Shown one piece after another: positions 26,178 to 35,613 of a stretch of DNA of 64,000 nt. The notes beneath the pieces were generated by a model, which saw nothing but the letters and a program-made list of their open reading frames with translations, was not told the origin of the DNA and made no database searches. The position numbers were made by a program, and so were the translations under genes. Numbering within the stretch: position 1 is the first letter of the stretch; the number at the start of each line of letters is the position of its first letter. The DNA is from Psychrobacillus sp. NEAU-3TGS. Lineage in GTDB: Bacteria > Bacillota > Bacilli > Bacillales_A > Planococcaceae. The stretch spans positions 860,797-924,796 of the forward strand of contig NZ_JAPNOZ010000012.1 of the NCBI RefSeq assembly GCF_029955155.1, in the 5' to 3' direction.

Positions 26178-27293
26178 TTATAATTTAACTAATTCCTTGA
26201 ATAATTCAACACCCGATTCAATCAGTTCATCGCGGAAGTCAAACTCATTCGTATGAACATGCGGGTGATCTTCCCCATTACCAATAAAGAAAAATGCACC
26301 TTTTGTCAACTTTGTATAGTGTCCAAAGTCTTCTGACCCACGGAATGCTTCTTTCATTTCCACTAACTCTATCCCCTTGGCTTTTGTAACGAAACGAACT
26401 TTATCTGCACTTTCTTTATGATTGAACGTTTCCGGAAATTCATCATTATATTGGAAACTTACTTTTAATCCGAATTCTTCTGCTTGGGCTTTTGCAAAGT
26501 TTTCAAGGTTTTCTTGTAGTCTATCCAACTCCTCTTCGTAAAGAGCACGTATCGTCATACGAAGATCTCCTTTGGATGCAGCAATACCAAAAGCTTTTTC
26601 CCCTACATCGATTTGTACAACTGTACATAGGATAAGACCTTTGTTTTTTTCCGGTGAGGTGAATTCAGGAATCGCACCGAGAATTTTACCAATAGCGAAA
26701 GAGGGATTGACTCCCTTTTCTGGCTGACTAGCATGAGTAGGAGCACCTTCTAGATGTATGGTCATCCCTTTAGATGCACACATCGTTGTGCCATCTATAA
26801 TCCCAACAGACTTGTAAGGGAATCCACTCATATTATGGTAGGCATAAATTTCATCAATATTGTGTTCCTTAATGAAATCAACACATTGAATAGCACCATC
26901 CCCTGTTTCCTCTGCAGGTTGAAAGAGGAAAAAAATATCTCTATCAGCACCCATTTGATCAATCTCAAGCGCAAATCCTGCTAGTGTTGCTGAATGGCCG
27001 TCATGACCACATTTATGTGCTTTTCCAGGGATTTGAGAACCCCATGGCAGTTCGATATATTCATCCATTGGAAGCGCATCAAAATCGGCACGGAAAGCAA
27101 TATTTGGCTTATCAGTTCCTGCCCGGTATATGCAATAGAACCAACTTCCATTATCTATAATCTCTAGTTTTGTATTCGCTTCCAAAAAGTCCATTAAATG
27201 TTTTTTCGTCCAAACTTCCTCGTTAGATAGTTCAGGATGTTGATGTAGTTCATGTCTTAGTCTTTTTGCTAATTCATAATTCTCGTTTTTCAT
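26178..27293 (-). CDS. M20 family amidohydrolase
   Basis: 371 residues, M20D/amidohydrolase type: LRHELHQHPELSNEE, FRADFDALPM, CGHDGHSATLAG and the catalytic FQPAEETGDGA. Such enzymes cleave N-acyl amino acids, hippurate-like amides or small peptides in the cytosol. It is the last gene of the sigma-54 operon and starts 2 bases after the symporter stop (TAAAATGA), so it probably hydrolyses what the symporter imports, with the aminotransferase acting on the released amino acid (inference). Ribosome site weak (AAAGTGAG). Confidence 0.87.
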   Translation of the reverse strand: MKNENYELAKRLRHELHQHPELSNEEVWTKKHLMDFLEANTKLEIIDNGSWFYCIYRAGTDKPNIAFRADFDALPMDEYIELPWGSQIPGKAHKCGHDGHSATLAGFALEIDQMGADRDIFFLFQPAEETGDGAIQCVDFIKEHNIDEIYAYHNMSGFPYKSVGIIDGTTMCASKGMTIHLEGAPTHASQPEKGVNPSFAIGKILGAIPEFTSPEKNKGLILCTVVQIDVGEKAFGIAASKGDLRMTIRALYEEELDRLQENLENFAKAQAEEFGLKVSFQYNDEFPETFNHKESADKVRFVTKAKGIELVEMKEAFRGSEDFGHYTKLTKGAFFFIGNGEDHPHVHTNEFDFRDELIESGVELFKELVKL

Positions 27294-27294
27294 T

Positions 27295-28771
27295 TTATAC
27301 AGTCTCACTTTCTAATCTGTTACTTGTTGCTGTCGATTTTTGAGTTACAAGACTGACAAATACCGTAACCATTAAGTTAATGATTAACATATATAAACCA
27401 TTATTAATATCTAAAATAAATGAAGGTAAATTCGGAAATACCGTTGCTACAGTAGTCCCTGTCGCTGCAGAATATAATGCCAATGATACACCGATGACAA
27501 TACCGCTGATTGCGCCTTGTATTGTAACAAAGTTCTTCTTTTGCAAACTAAAAATTAGCGCTGGGAATAGCTGCATAATAAAGTTATAACTTATTAATTG
27601 GAGGAACACGATTGCACCATGTGAATTTAATGATGCATATAGACTAATAAGCGCTGCAATGCTCGCAAAAAGACGAGCGATATTCATTTGCTTACGAACG
27701 GAAGTATTTGGTTTCAACGGCATATAAATATTAGAAGTGATCATCGAACCAATGGTAATAAGCGCTACACTACAAGGCACTAAAGATGCGAGTAATCCAG
27801 TTGCTCCAATAAATCCTACAAACCATGGATTAAATGTTTCAAGCACCAACTTTATTAATGCCAAATCACTTTCAGCACCTGCTAAAGTCGGAATGGCTAA
27901 TATTGCCGTTAAACCGACAAGACATGCAAATAGCTGCATCAAGGAATATAATGGCATTAAAATAGTATTTTTACGAAGGGCTTTGTCATTTTTCGCTGCA
28001 TAAGTCGATAAGAATGAATTTGGCCAAAGATATAAACCTAAACACATTAAAATAACAGTAGAGACATACCATACTAGACTTAAGCCTGTTTCCGGAAATA
28101 TTAATATATTTGGCTTAGCCACTGCAATTTCTTTCACCATTGATCCAACGCCATCATAAAAATGGAATGGTAAGTAAAGACCTAGAAATAAAAGGACTCC
28201 AAACATTAGAACATCCTTACCAAAGCTACACGAGAAGATCCATGAAGTCCCGAGATAAGTGTATAGATTAAGACAATAATACTTCCAAACCAAATGGCTG
28301 CTGTAGAAGAAATTGCCCCGTAGGATGCGACAGACACAAGCAATCCCATCCCTTTTAGTGCCATTACGATTGTTGGAATAATGGCAATAGCACCAACGAT
28401 TGTCACAAGTTTCCCTAGAAACGAACTATTATATTTTTTCTCGAAAAAGTCACCTTGTGAAATTAGATTATGCTCCTTACTATAACGTCTGATTTTCGGT
28501 AATATAAAATATCCAATAATACAGGCAATCGAGATATAGGACATGATATAAAGCGTCGCAATTCCACTATTATAGGCTAGCCCCACTAACCCAGTTAGAG
28601 AAAAGGCTGTAAAAAACTCCCCTGCTAACAAGAAGAAAGTAATGATAGCACCCATACCTCGTCCACCTAATGCCCACTCTTCCAGTTTGTCGTTTTTACC
28701 TCTACCTGCTTTTATCGCCGTATACATGCAAAAATAACAACAGCTATCATAATCGTCAATGAAATATTCAT
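27295..28771 (-). pseudogene. sodium:solute symporter (SSS family), with two frameshifts
   Basis: Three overlapping frames together encode a 492-residue SSS-family transporter with many membrane segments (LLAGEFFTAFSLTGLVGLAYNSG; GFIGATGLLASLVPCSVALITIGSMITSNIY). The start is ATG 28771, overlapping the DUF3311 stop (ATGA). Frame is lost at the A5 run 28730-28734 (six would restore VIFCMYTAIKAG) and at TT 28217-28218 (three would restore VALVKDVLMFG). Both are single-base losses in A/T runs, so assembly error is likely; if real, the transporter is dead. DUF3311 plus SSS is a common pair in Bacillales. Confidence 0.85.
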
Positions 28772-28965
28772 TCTGACACCTCTTCTTCATGTTGATCAAA
28801 CTTATACAATATAAGTAAAGTTAAAGAACTTAAAATAACCCATAATACTATCCAAAACATTGAAAAAGGCAGCCCTAATACATAAGGTTCAATCCGATTC
28901 GTTAAAGGTACACCAACAAGGAATGCCACAACCGGAATAAACGCCAAAAAATATAATGGTTTCAA
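28768..28965 (-). CDS. DUF3311 small membrane protein
   Basis: 65 residues with two hydrophobic segments (YFLAFIPVVAFLVGVPL and MFWIVLWVILSSLTLLILY), the size and layout of DUF3311 proteins that accompany SSS symporters. Start TTG 28965 lies just after the aminotransferase stop, using AGGAGG inside that gene's end; its own stop overlaps the symporter start. Probably an accessory subunit of the symporter; its function is not established. Confidence 0.82.
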   Translation of the reverse strand: MKPLYFLAFIPVVAFLVGVPLTNRIEPYVLGLPFSMFWIVLWVILSSLTLLILYKFDQHEEEVSE

Positions 28966-28966
28966 A

Positions 28967-30142
28967 TTAAATAACCTCCTCTACTTTAGATAAATTTTGC
29001 ACAAACCGTTTCATGCGCTTCATACCTTCTTCCAGATTCTCTCTTGAGCATGCATACGAAATACGGATATACCCTTCGCCATATTCAGAAAAGCCATATC
29101 CAGGAATGACGGCTACTTTCTCTTCAACGACAAGTCGATTGATAAATTCATTTGAACTTAAACCCGTCTTTTCAATCGAAACAAATAAATAAAACGCACC
29201 ATCAGGTTTAACCGCTTCTAAACCCATATCCGTAATACATTGATAAGCATAATTACGACGGTTTTTATATGCTTTTCTCATTTCTTCCACTTCTGTTAAA
29301 TCATGTTTTAACGCTTCAATGGCAGCATATTGACTGACTGAACTTGCGCAGACACAGTTATATGCATGCACTTTAAACATTTCGTCTGTTATATAAGCCG
29401 GGGCTAATGTGTAGCCAATTCTCCAACCTGTCATAGCGTGGGACTTCGACAAACCATTGATAACTATGCATTGCTCTTTCATTTCGGGGAATGAAGCGAT
29501 TGAAATATGTTTCAATCCATAAGTTAGTTCACTGTATATTTCATCTGAAACAATAAAAATATCTTTCCCTCTTAATAGATTTGCAATCTCTTCTAACTCT
29601 TCTGCGTTCAAAATAGTTCCTGTAGGATTCGATGGATACGGTAATACAACGCATTTTGTTTTTTCAGTTAGATTTTCTTCAATTAATTTTGCTGAGATTT
29701 TACAATTATTCTTACGAGTATCTACAAACACAGGTGTTGCATAGCACATACGAATCAATGGTTCATAACCTGGATAAACAGGTGCAGGTAAAATGACTTC
29801 ATCTCCCGGCTCTAAGATTGTACGAAAAGCAATATCCAATGCTTCACTAGCTCCCATTGTAATTAATATTTCATCTTCTGGGCTATAGTTTAATTGATAA
29901 CGTCTTTTCACAAAGTCAGACGCAGCTTGTCTAAGTTCAAGCACACCTGCATTATGGGTATAACCGGTTTTACGTGCTTCAATCGCATGTTTTCCTGCTT
30001 CTAAAATAGAATCCGGTGTGACAAAATCCGGTTGTCCAATTGTAAAGTTTATAATCGCAGGATCATTTGCCACTATGTTTCCGATTTCTCGGATGGCAGA
30101 AATTTTGATGTCTTTTACAGTTTTACTAAGTAAATGTTTCAT
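28967..30142 (-). CDS. class I/II PLP-dependent aminotransferase
   Basis: 391 residues: substrate segment INFTIGQPDFVTP, cofactor-contact motif YPSNPTGT, VSDEIYSELTYG and the lysine motif NGLSKSHAMTGWRIGY that binds PLP. Resembles PatA/aspartate-type aminotransferases; exact substrate unclear. AGGGGAGAGCACC precedes ATG 30142. First gene of the operon driven by the sigma-54 promoter at 30186-30204. Confidence 0.92.
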   Translation of the reverse strand: MKHLLSKTVKDIKISAIREIGNIVANDPAIINFTIGQPDFVTPDSILEAGKHAIEARKTGYTHNAGVLELRQAASDFVKRRYQLNYSPEDEILITMGASEALDIAFRTILEPGDEVILPAPVYPGYEPLIRMCYATPVFVDTRKNNCKISAKLIEENLTEKTKCVVLPYPSNPTGTILNAEELEEIANLLRGKDIFIVSDEIYSELTYGLKHISIASFPEMKEQCIVINGLSKSHAMTGWRIGYTLAPAYITDEMFKVHAYNCVCASSVSQYAAIEALKHDLTEVEEMRKAYKNRRNYAYQCITDMGLEAVKPDGAFYLFVSIEKTGLSSNEFINRLVVEEKVAVIPGYGFSEYGEGYIRISYACSRENLEEGMKRMKRFVQNLSKVEEVI

Positions 30143-30185
30143 GGTGCTCTCCCCTTATATCCCTTTTTGCATACATTTTTAAATA

Positions 30186-30204
30186 TATGCAAGAAGTGTG
30201 CCAA
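30186..30204 (-). promoter_or_regulatory. sigma-54 promoter of the aminotransferase-symporter-amidohydrolase operon
   Basis: On the minus strand TTGGCACACTTCTTGCATA matches the consensus TGGCAC-N5-TTGCA exactly at the -24 GG and -12 GC elements with correct spacing, about 45 bp upstream of the aminotransferase start. The divergent neighbour is a sigma-54 activator, which fits. Confidence 0.9.
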
Positions 30205-30439
30205 CTTTAGAAATGCTGATAAATCATTACTTTCTAAAAAAACTCCCCTTAAATTGAGATTCTCATTTAATTCGTTGATTCTAAATAGATTCATTCTATG
30301 GCGAAATATATATAAATACGCCTTGTAATATGCTATATTTTCTTATATTAGCGTTTAAAATGAGTCGATTAAGAATCAAATACTCAATATTCAAAATCTT
30401 TCTGGCATGCTGAATTTACTTACGGATGGGGGAAACACT

Positions 30440-31858
30440 TTGACAACAAAGGTCTTACAACAATTTGATGGTCAATTACTATTAAAGATTCTTAATACAT
30501 TAAAAGATCCCATTTGGCTTATCGAAAAAAACGGGAATGTATTGTTGGTGAATCAAGCTGCTGAAGAAAATTTTTCAGTCGGTAAACTAATTGGCCAAAA
30601 CGTATTTAAGATGGAAAAAGAAGGTTTATTTTCACCTTCTATCGCAAGGCTTGTCATCGAACAAAAACAGTTTATAAGCACCACTCAAATTACTCACAAT
30701 AATGTTCAATTGCTAGTTTCCGGGGACTATATTCTAGATGAAAATCAAGAGATACAATATGTCGTTACGCATGCAAGACAATTATCACAAACGATTAATC
30801 AATCGAATGAATTAGAAAAAGTGGAATCTATTTTACAACTATATAAACAGCAAATTCGCGAACTAATCTTGCAAAAAAATGAACAGGATGAAGATTTCTA
30901 TGTAGGAAAAAGTAAAGCTGCCCAATCTATTTCTGTTTGGTCTCAAAAAATTGCCGATGTCGATACAACGGTTCTTTTAAACGGAGAAACAGGGGTTGGG
31001 AAAACAGCCTATGCCTATCGAATTCACCAACGGAGCAGTCGAAATGATAAACCATTTATTCATCTAGACTGTGCCGCAATCCCAGAATCACTCCTCGAAT
31101 CTGAATTATTTGGCTACAAAAAAGGATCATTTACAGGGGCCAATGCAAATGGAAAACTTGGGTTAATCGCAGCAGCTGATCAGGGAACTTTGTTTTTAGA
31201 CGAAATTGGGGAATTCCCACTTCCACTCCAATCGAAGCTTCTACAATTTTTGCAAAACAAAACTTATCGGATGATTGGGGATAACCAAGTCCAACAAGCG
31301 GATGTTCGAATTATTGCAGCCACCAATGTAAATTTAAAGGAACGTGTGGATGAAGGAACATTTCGAAAGGACTTATTTTATCGTTTAAATATCCTTCCGA
31401 TGAAAATTCCTCCTCTACGTGAAAGAAGAGAAGATATTATTCCGCTTTTGAATTTCTATTTAAAAAAATTCAATCAAAAGTATGGCCACCAACATACTTT
31501 GTCTAAAAATTTAATGGATACCCTATATAATTACAGTTGGGAAGGAAATATTCGAGAGCTTGAAAATTTAATGGAGCGATTAGTGATTACATCAGCTGGA
31601 CCACAAATTGATAACGATGATTTACCAAGCGACTTCCCCCTTCAGCAGTCTGGGCAAATGTTTCTTCAAAACGTAGAAGAAATGAGTTTACCACGCTATC
31701 TAGAACAGATTGAAAAAAGCATTCTCATTAAAACCTATAACGACACGAACAGCACATGGAAAACAGCCACAAAACTTGGTGTATCTCAATCCTATGTTAT
31801 TCGTCGGTTAAAAAAATACAATTTGAGAATAAGTGGGAAAGAGTTGATTGATGACTAA
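30440..31858 (+). CDS. sigma-54-dependent PAS/AAA+ transcriptional activator
   Basis: 472 residues: N-terminal PAS-like sensor (LLKILNTLKDPIWLIEKNGNVLLVNQAAEENF), central AAA+ domain with Walker A GETGVGKT, the sigma-54 contact motif GSFTGA (variant of GAFTGA) and TLFLDEIGEFPL, and a C-terminal helix-turn-helix (TATKLGVSQSYVIRRLKKYNL). TTG 30440 is the likely start, six bases after GGGGGA; an ATG at 30407 has no ribosome site. It almost surely activates the divergent operon whose -24/-12 promoter lies at 30186. Ligand unknown. Confidence 0.93.
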   Translation: MTTKVLQQFDGQLLLKILNTLKDPIWLIEKNGNVLLVNQAAEENFSVGKLIGQNVFKMEKEGLFSPSIARLVIEQKQFISTTQITHNNVQLLVSGDYILDENQEIQYVVTHARQLSQTINQSNELEKVESILQLYKQQIRELILQKNEQDEDFYVGKSKAAQSISVWSQKIADVDTTVLLNGETGVGKTAYAYRIHQRSSRNDKPFIHLDCAAIPESLLESELFGYKKGSFTGANANGKLGLIAAADQGTLFLDEIGEFPLPLQSKLLQFLQNKTYRMIGDNQVQQADVRIIAATNVNLKERVDEGTFRKDLFYRLNILPMKIPPLRERREDIIPLLNFYLKKFNQKYGHQHTLSKNLMDTLYNYSWEGNIRELENLMERLVITSAGPQIDNDDLPSDFPLQQSGQMFLQNVEEMSLPRYLEQIEKSILIKTYNDTNSTWKTATKLGVSQSYVIRRLKKYNLRISGKELIDD

Positions 31859-31969
31859 CTTTAGGAGACTTACTGTGGATAAAGTGATAATATATCAGTC
31901 TAACTTCTCCCTCCGCATCTTAAATAGCCTTTGCTAGCTAATAATATGTCAATTTTCCCTGTTAATGAT

Positions 31970-31997
31970 GAAAGGCTGCTCAATAGCAGCCTTTTCT
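31970..31997 (+). terminator. bidirectional terminator
   Basis: AAAGGCTGCT and AGCAGCCTTT form a 10-bp stem with a 4-base loop, followed by TTTTC, between the sigma-54 activator and the convergent P1 peptidase gene. Confidence 0.82.
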
Positions 31998-32034
31998 TAT
32001 CTTCATATTATCGGATAGATTGTTTAAAACACAC

Positions 32035-33081
32035 TCATTGGAAAGGATAACTATATGCAATATTTCCCATGCGTCCTTCTGTAGTAACTGCCTGGGATAA
32101 TGAATTCAATATCGCTTCTTCCGTCACTTCCACAGCTCCTTGAAATAGATCATTCATAATTGCATGATCATCTCTCAATTGAACACTAGTTACTACGCGT
32201 TCCTCGGTAAAGTGTGCGACTTTATTTGCTGTGGAAAATGCAATTACTACATCCCCACTGCCATTACTAAAATGACTACCAGTTCTTCCAAGACCAATAC
32301 CACATCTTTTTGCGACTCTCTTTAGCTGTCTACTGCTAAGTGGTGCATCTGTTGCCAAAACAATCATAATAGAACCATCAGCTAGTTTCGGAAATGTCGG
32401 GACAGAGCTCGTTTCTTTCACTCTATAGTAATCACTTTGAAACTCTTCTTTTCTTCCAAAATTACTAAGCACTAAACAACCGATTGTATAGTCTCCAACA
32501 AGACGGGAGGAGGAACCAATACCACCTTTGTAACCAAAACAAATCATTCCCTTACCAGCGCCTACTGCACCTTCAATAGCAACATTTGTTGAAGCTTTTT
32601 GTATGGATTCTATCGCATGCTTCGGCTCGATTGGTAATTTACGAATGGAATTCAACCTGCTATCATTACATTCTCCGACAACCAAGTTGATCGTTCCCGT
32701 TGTGTCCCCAATCTCTGGATTTCCTACTAACATATATTCCAACGTCCCTTGTGTAACTGCTGGAACAGCAAATGTGTTTGTAAGCATAATAGGAGATTCA
32801 ATAAGACCTAGTTCATCTACTTGCACAAGGCCCGTCGTTTTGCCAAACCCATTCAATACATAACTTGCCCCAACTACTTTCTGTTGAAACAAATTACCAC
32901 CGTGCGGCAAAATAGCAGTCACTCCTGTACAAGCGTATTCTCCTTCCCCCAGAGAATAGTCTAGTGTTACATGTCCCACTTTTACATCCGCTACATCGGT
33001 AATACAATTTTTTTCACCGACAGGTAGACGTCCAATTACTACGCCTCTTTGCCTTATTTTCTTTGGTTCGTTTTGTTTCAA
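32035..33081 (-). CDS. P1 (DmpA-type, S58) family aminopeptidase
   Basis: 348 residues of the DmpA/L-aminopeptidase D-esterase family, self-cleaving N-terminal nucleophile hydrolases: NCITDVADVKVGHVTLD at the start, GAVGAGKGMICFGYKGGIGSSSR around the likely cleavage serine (near residue 190), and LATDAPLSSRQLKRVAKRCGIGLGRTGS. Releases N-terminal D- or L-residues or beta-peptides in known members. TTG start overlapping the 5'-nucleotidase stop by 4 bases, with CGGAGG upstream, so coupled to that gene. Confidence 0.9.
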   Translation of the reverse strand: MKQNEPKKIRQRGVVIGRLPVGEKNCITDVADVKVGHVTLDYSLGEGEYACTGVTAILPHGGNLFQQKVVGASYVLNGFGKTTGLVQVDELGLIESPIMLTNTFAVPAVTQGTLEYMLVGNPEIGDTTGTINLVVGECNDSRLNSIRKLPIEPKHAIESIQKASTNVAIEGAVGAGKGMICFGYKGGIGSSSRLVGDYTIGCLVLSNFGRKEEFQSDYYRVKETSSVPTFPKLADGSIMIVLATDAPLSSRQLKRVAKRCGIGLGRTGSHFSNGSGDVVIAFSTANKVAHFTEERVVTSVQLRDDHAIMNDLFQGAVEVTEEAILNSLSQAVTTEGRMGNIAYSYPFQ

Positions 33082-34472
33082 AGTAGTACCTCCGCTTCAG
33101 CTGTTTCTTTCCATCTATTTGTATATGCTTTCTCGACAAAATCATTTTTATTGGCATATAAACGAATGACATCTTTAATTTCTTCGGCAAGATATTTTTC
33201 GTTTCGGTTGTTTGCGAGGCTTTCATATATAGAACCACGCTGTAAAAAATCGGAGCTAGCCACTGTATACCACATTTCATCCTCAAGCGGTATTTCGTTC
33301 ACATAGATATTATGCACCTTCTTACCATCATGCACTATTTCCGCTCCAGCTATGTGCAATCTACCAGCAAATTTCCCTCTAAAACCCGGTCCCCGTCCAT
33401 CCGCTAGGCAAATTTGCGCATCCAAAGATTGTTCCAGTGCCTCTTTTATATACTTTCCTTGAATTTCGAAAGAGGTTGGGTTTAATGGAGAAGGACAAAT
33501 TTCAATTAGTTTTTTCCTTGTCATTTCATGAAAAATCCCTGCATTACAAATACCACTGTTAATAAGCCCGATATCACACTTAAGCATATCCTTTAAGCCC
33601 TCTGCTATTAAGTTCGTCATTGGATTTTCTTCCAGTACATCATGCCATAGAGCTTGAGGAAGCTTATAAAGTGGTTTACTCAATGCCTCTATTGCTTTTT
33701 CTTTATTTGTTTTCAAGAGGGATAAAATCTGTTCATCTCTTTCTACATCTAGTGAAGAAATAGTGGAGGAATTAACCAGTTTCACTTTCCCTTCCTTAAA
33801 TTCCAGCTCAAGCATCCCTAAATGCTCGCCATAATTCCCTGCACTATTCATAATCGTATTATTTACCACTTTGGCTTCAGCAAAAAGTTTATGGTCATGC
33901 GCAGAAATAATAATATCGATTTCCGGTATTTCCATCGCAAGTGGCTCATCTGCAAATGTCCCCACATGGCTTAATAGGATACAAATATCATAGTTCCCTG
34001 CATTTCTTTTTATTTCTTCTATAATGGCTTCTTTATAATCGGTCATATAAATTCCTAGCCCTTCATTAAAAACCCCCATATTAGGGGATGAACCAGTAAT
34101 TAGAATACGAATACCGTTTTTCTCAAGAACGACACTCTTGTTTACACCATTAATCTCAGTCTTGTCTTTTTTGAATAAATTGTTACTGATGAACGGAAAA
34201 GAACTACTACTCGCCATATGTTCAAGCGTATCTACCCCATTGAACATTTCATTATTTCCAATAGTGAGCGCATCATAGCCTAAACTTTCTAGTAGCTCAA
34301 TTGCTGCAATTCCTCTTGTACCTTGTAGCTCAATGCTTTTAAAATCGGCAAAATCGCCGCCTTCCAACAAGATTGTCTCTCCATCTTTATGTTGTTTGAT
34401 AAGTGTTGCAACCTTTGCAAAGTTATCGAAATTGCTATGCACATCATTTGTATGTAGAATTTTTAATCTCAT
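33078..34472 (-). CDS. 5'-nucleotidase/metallophosphoesterase family protein
   Basis: 464 residues: metallophosphoesterase motifs ILHTNDVHSNF, LLEGGDFADF, TIGNNEMFNG and IIISAHDHKLF, followed by a 5'-nucleotidase C-terminal substrate domain (GLINSGICNAGIF). No signal peptide is visible, so it is cytosolic, unlike secreted UshA or YfkN. Likely hydrolyses nucleotides or related phosphoesters. ATG 34472 follows GGGGGATCTC. Overlaps the P1 peptidase by 4 bases. Confidence 0.88.
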   Translation of the reverse strand: MRLKILHTNDVHSNFDNFAKVATLIKQHKDGETILLEGGDFADFKSIELQGTRGIAAIELLESLGYDALTIGNNEMFNGVDTLEHMASSSSFPFISNNLFKKDKTEINGVNKSVVLEKNGIRILITGSSPNMGVFNEGLGIYMTDYKEAIIEEIKRNAGNYDICILLSHVGTFADEPLAMEIPEIDIIISAHDHKLFAEAKVVNNTIMNSAGNYGEHLGMLELEFKEGKVKLVNSSTISSLDVERDEQILSLLKTNKEKAIEALSKPLYKLPQALWHDVLEENPMTNLIAEGLKDMLKCDIGLINSGICNAGIFHEMTRKKLIEICPSPLNPTSFEIQGKYIKEALEQSLDAQICLADGRGPGFRGKFAGRLHIAGAEIVHDGKKVHNIYVNEIPLEDEMWYTVASSDFLQRGSIYESLANNRNEKYLAEEIKDVIRLYANKNDFVEKAYTNRWKETAEAEVLL

Positions 34473-34538
34473 GAGATCCCCCATATATTAGTATTTATTC
34501 CATTCTACCATTTCTGATAATTCCATAAAGTGAAACTT

Positions 34539-34822
34539 CAATCAGTGGCGGTTTTTCGACGCACAGGACGTGCTAGTGGTGCCGTTGCGCTTTTAGTTCC
34601 CGTCACCCCCACTGATTGTTAGTTGTGTCCCACACGATGTGGGTCACACAGACGTTGCAAACGCTCTTTTATTTTGCGACGAACTTTACGCAGGAGCAAC
34701 ACGATGTTGCGTACTTAGTCTGGAATCATTTCATTGGGCGCATGCCAGCAGTTGATCTCCCACTTATCTTTACGCTTTCCTTACATCTTGAAGTGGGAGT
34801 CTTACTGCCCGTTAATGCAGGT
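34539..34822. repeat. multi-hairpin structured intergenic element
   Basis: Several hairpins fill a 280-bp non-coding gap. CAATCAGTGG (34539) pairs with CCACTGATTG (34609) and encloses GCACAGGACGTGC. GTGTCCCACACGATGTGGGTCAC forms a hairpin at 34624-34646, written here as stem CCCACA, loop CGA, stem TGTGGG. GCAACACGATGTTGC (34695-34709) repeats the same apical ACACGATGT with a different stem. CTCCCACTT (34757) pairs with AAGTGGGAG (34791). Same apex with compensating stems suggests folded RNA or a palindromic repeat family. GC content is higher than the flanks. It may be a remnant of a mobile element end; no transposase is present. Confidence 0.6.
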
Positions 34823-34907
34823 TAAAAATAGATATCATAAATAACTTTTGGTTTTCCTTTGTGAAATAGGGAATAGTAGGAGTATTAAATATCGGGAGGT
34901 AAGTAAA

Positions 34908-35405
34908 ATGGAATTTTTAAAAGTAGACGGACGTCTCAATAAAAAACGATTAGCACTTAGTATTCTTGTCCCTGTTGTAGGTGGATCTGTTACAGGATGG
35001 TTAGCAAATAGAAATGCACAAAGTAAATATAAAAAACTTAAACAACCTTCCTTTGCTCCTCCAGCCCCTATCTTTCCAATCGTATGGACATCCCTTTATA
35101 CGATAATGGGTATAGCAAAATATCGAGCGGCTGAAAAAGTTAAACACACAAAAGAAAATACACCTGCAATCCCCTTATATGAATTACAGTTGGGTCTCAA
35201 CTTTTTATGGTCATTCTTATTTTTTCGTTGGGGTCTTCGAGGGACTGCATTGATGGAAATGACTGCTATGCTTGCCGCAATAGCTTTAACTGCATATGAG
35301 TTTCAAAAAGTAGACAACACTGCCGGAGCACTTATGGTGCCGTATATTGGATGGGTTGCTTTTGCACTCGGTCTTAATTACGCCATATGGAAACTAAACA
35401 AATAG
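34908..35405 (+). CDS. TspO/MBR family membrane protein
   Basis: 165 residues with five membrane segments and the TspO features KLKQPSFAPPAPIFPIVWTSLYTIMGIA and ELQLGLNFLWSFLFFRWG. TspO proteins bind or degrade porphyrins and respond to stress; the family is well defined though its role is debated. GGGAGGTAAGTAAA precedes ATG 34908. Monocistronic, with a terminator 23 bp downstream. Confidence 0.92.
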   Translation: MEFLKVDGRLNKKRLALSILVPVVGGSVTGWLANRNAQSKYKKLKQPSFAPPAPIFPIVWTSLYTIMGIAKYRAAEKVKHTKENTPAIPLYELQLGLNFLWSFLFFRWGLRGTALMEMTAMLAAIALTAYEFQKVDNTAGALMVPYIGWVAFALGLNYAIWKLNK

Positions 35406-35427
35406 AAATTCGGTTCTAGATTTTTTT

Positions 35428-35454
35428 GGAGTTTGTTTATCAAACTCTTTTTTT
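35428..35454 (+). terminator. terminator after tspO
   Basis: GAGTTTG and CAAACTC form a 7-bp stem with a 5-base loop followed by seven T. Confidence 0.85.
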
Positions 35455-35613
35455 ATGTTGATCCTTTTAAAAAATATAATTTCATCCAGGTAACATGAGA
35501 AAATTATTTAAATCCCTTAACTCTCTATAAAAAAAATAGTATTATTTGTTTAATAACTGAAACAATTTCATCAAAGAGAACAAAATTTTAGACGTACATA
35601 GGGGGAGAGTAAA

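Noticed and set aside
34690..34822. Considered as the right end or guide RNA of an IS200/IS605 element
   Set aside because: There is no TnpA or TnpB remnant nearby; only the hairpins are visible, so the claim would be unsupported.
34616..34825. 69-codon open frame between the 5'-nucleotidase gene and tspO
   Set aside because: No ribosome site, and it runs through the hairpin cluster; composition follows RNA or repeat structure rather than protein.
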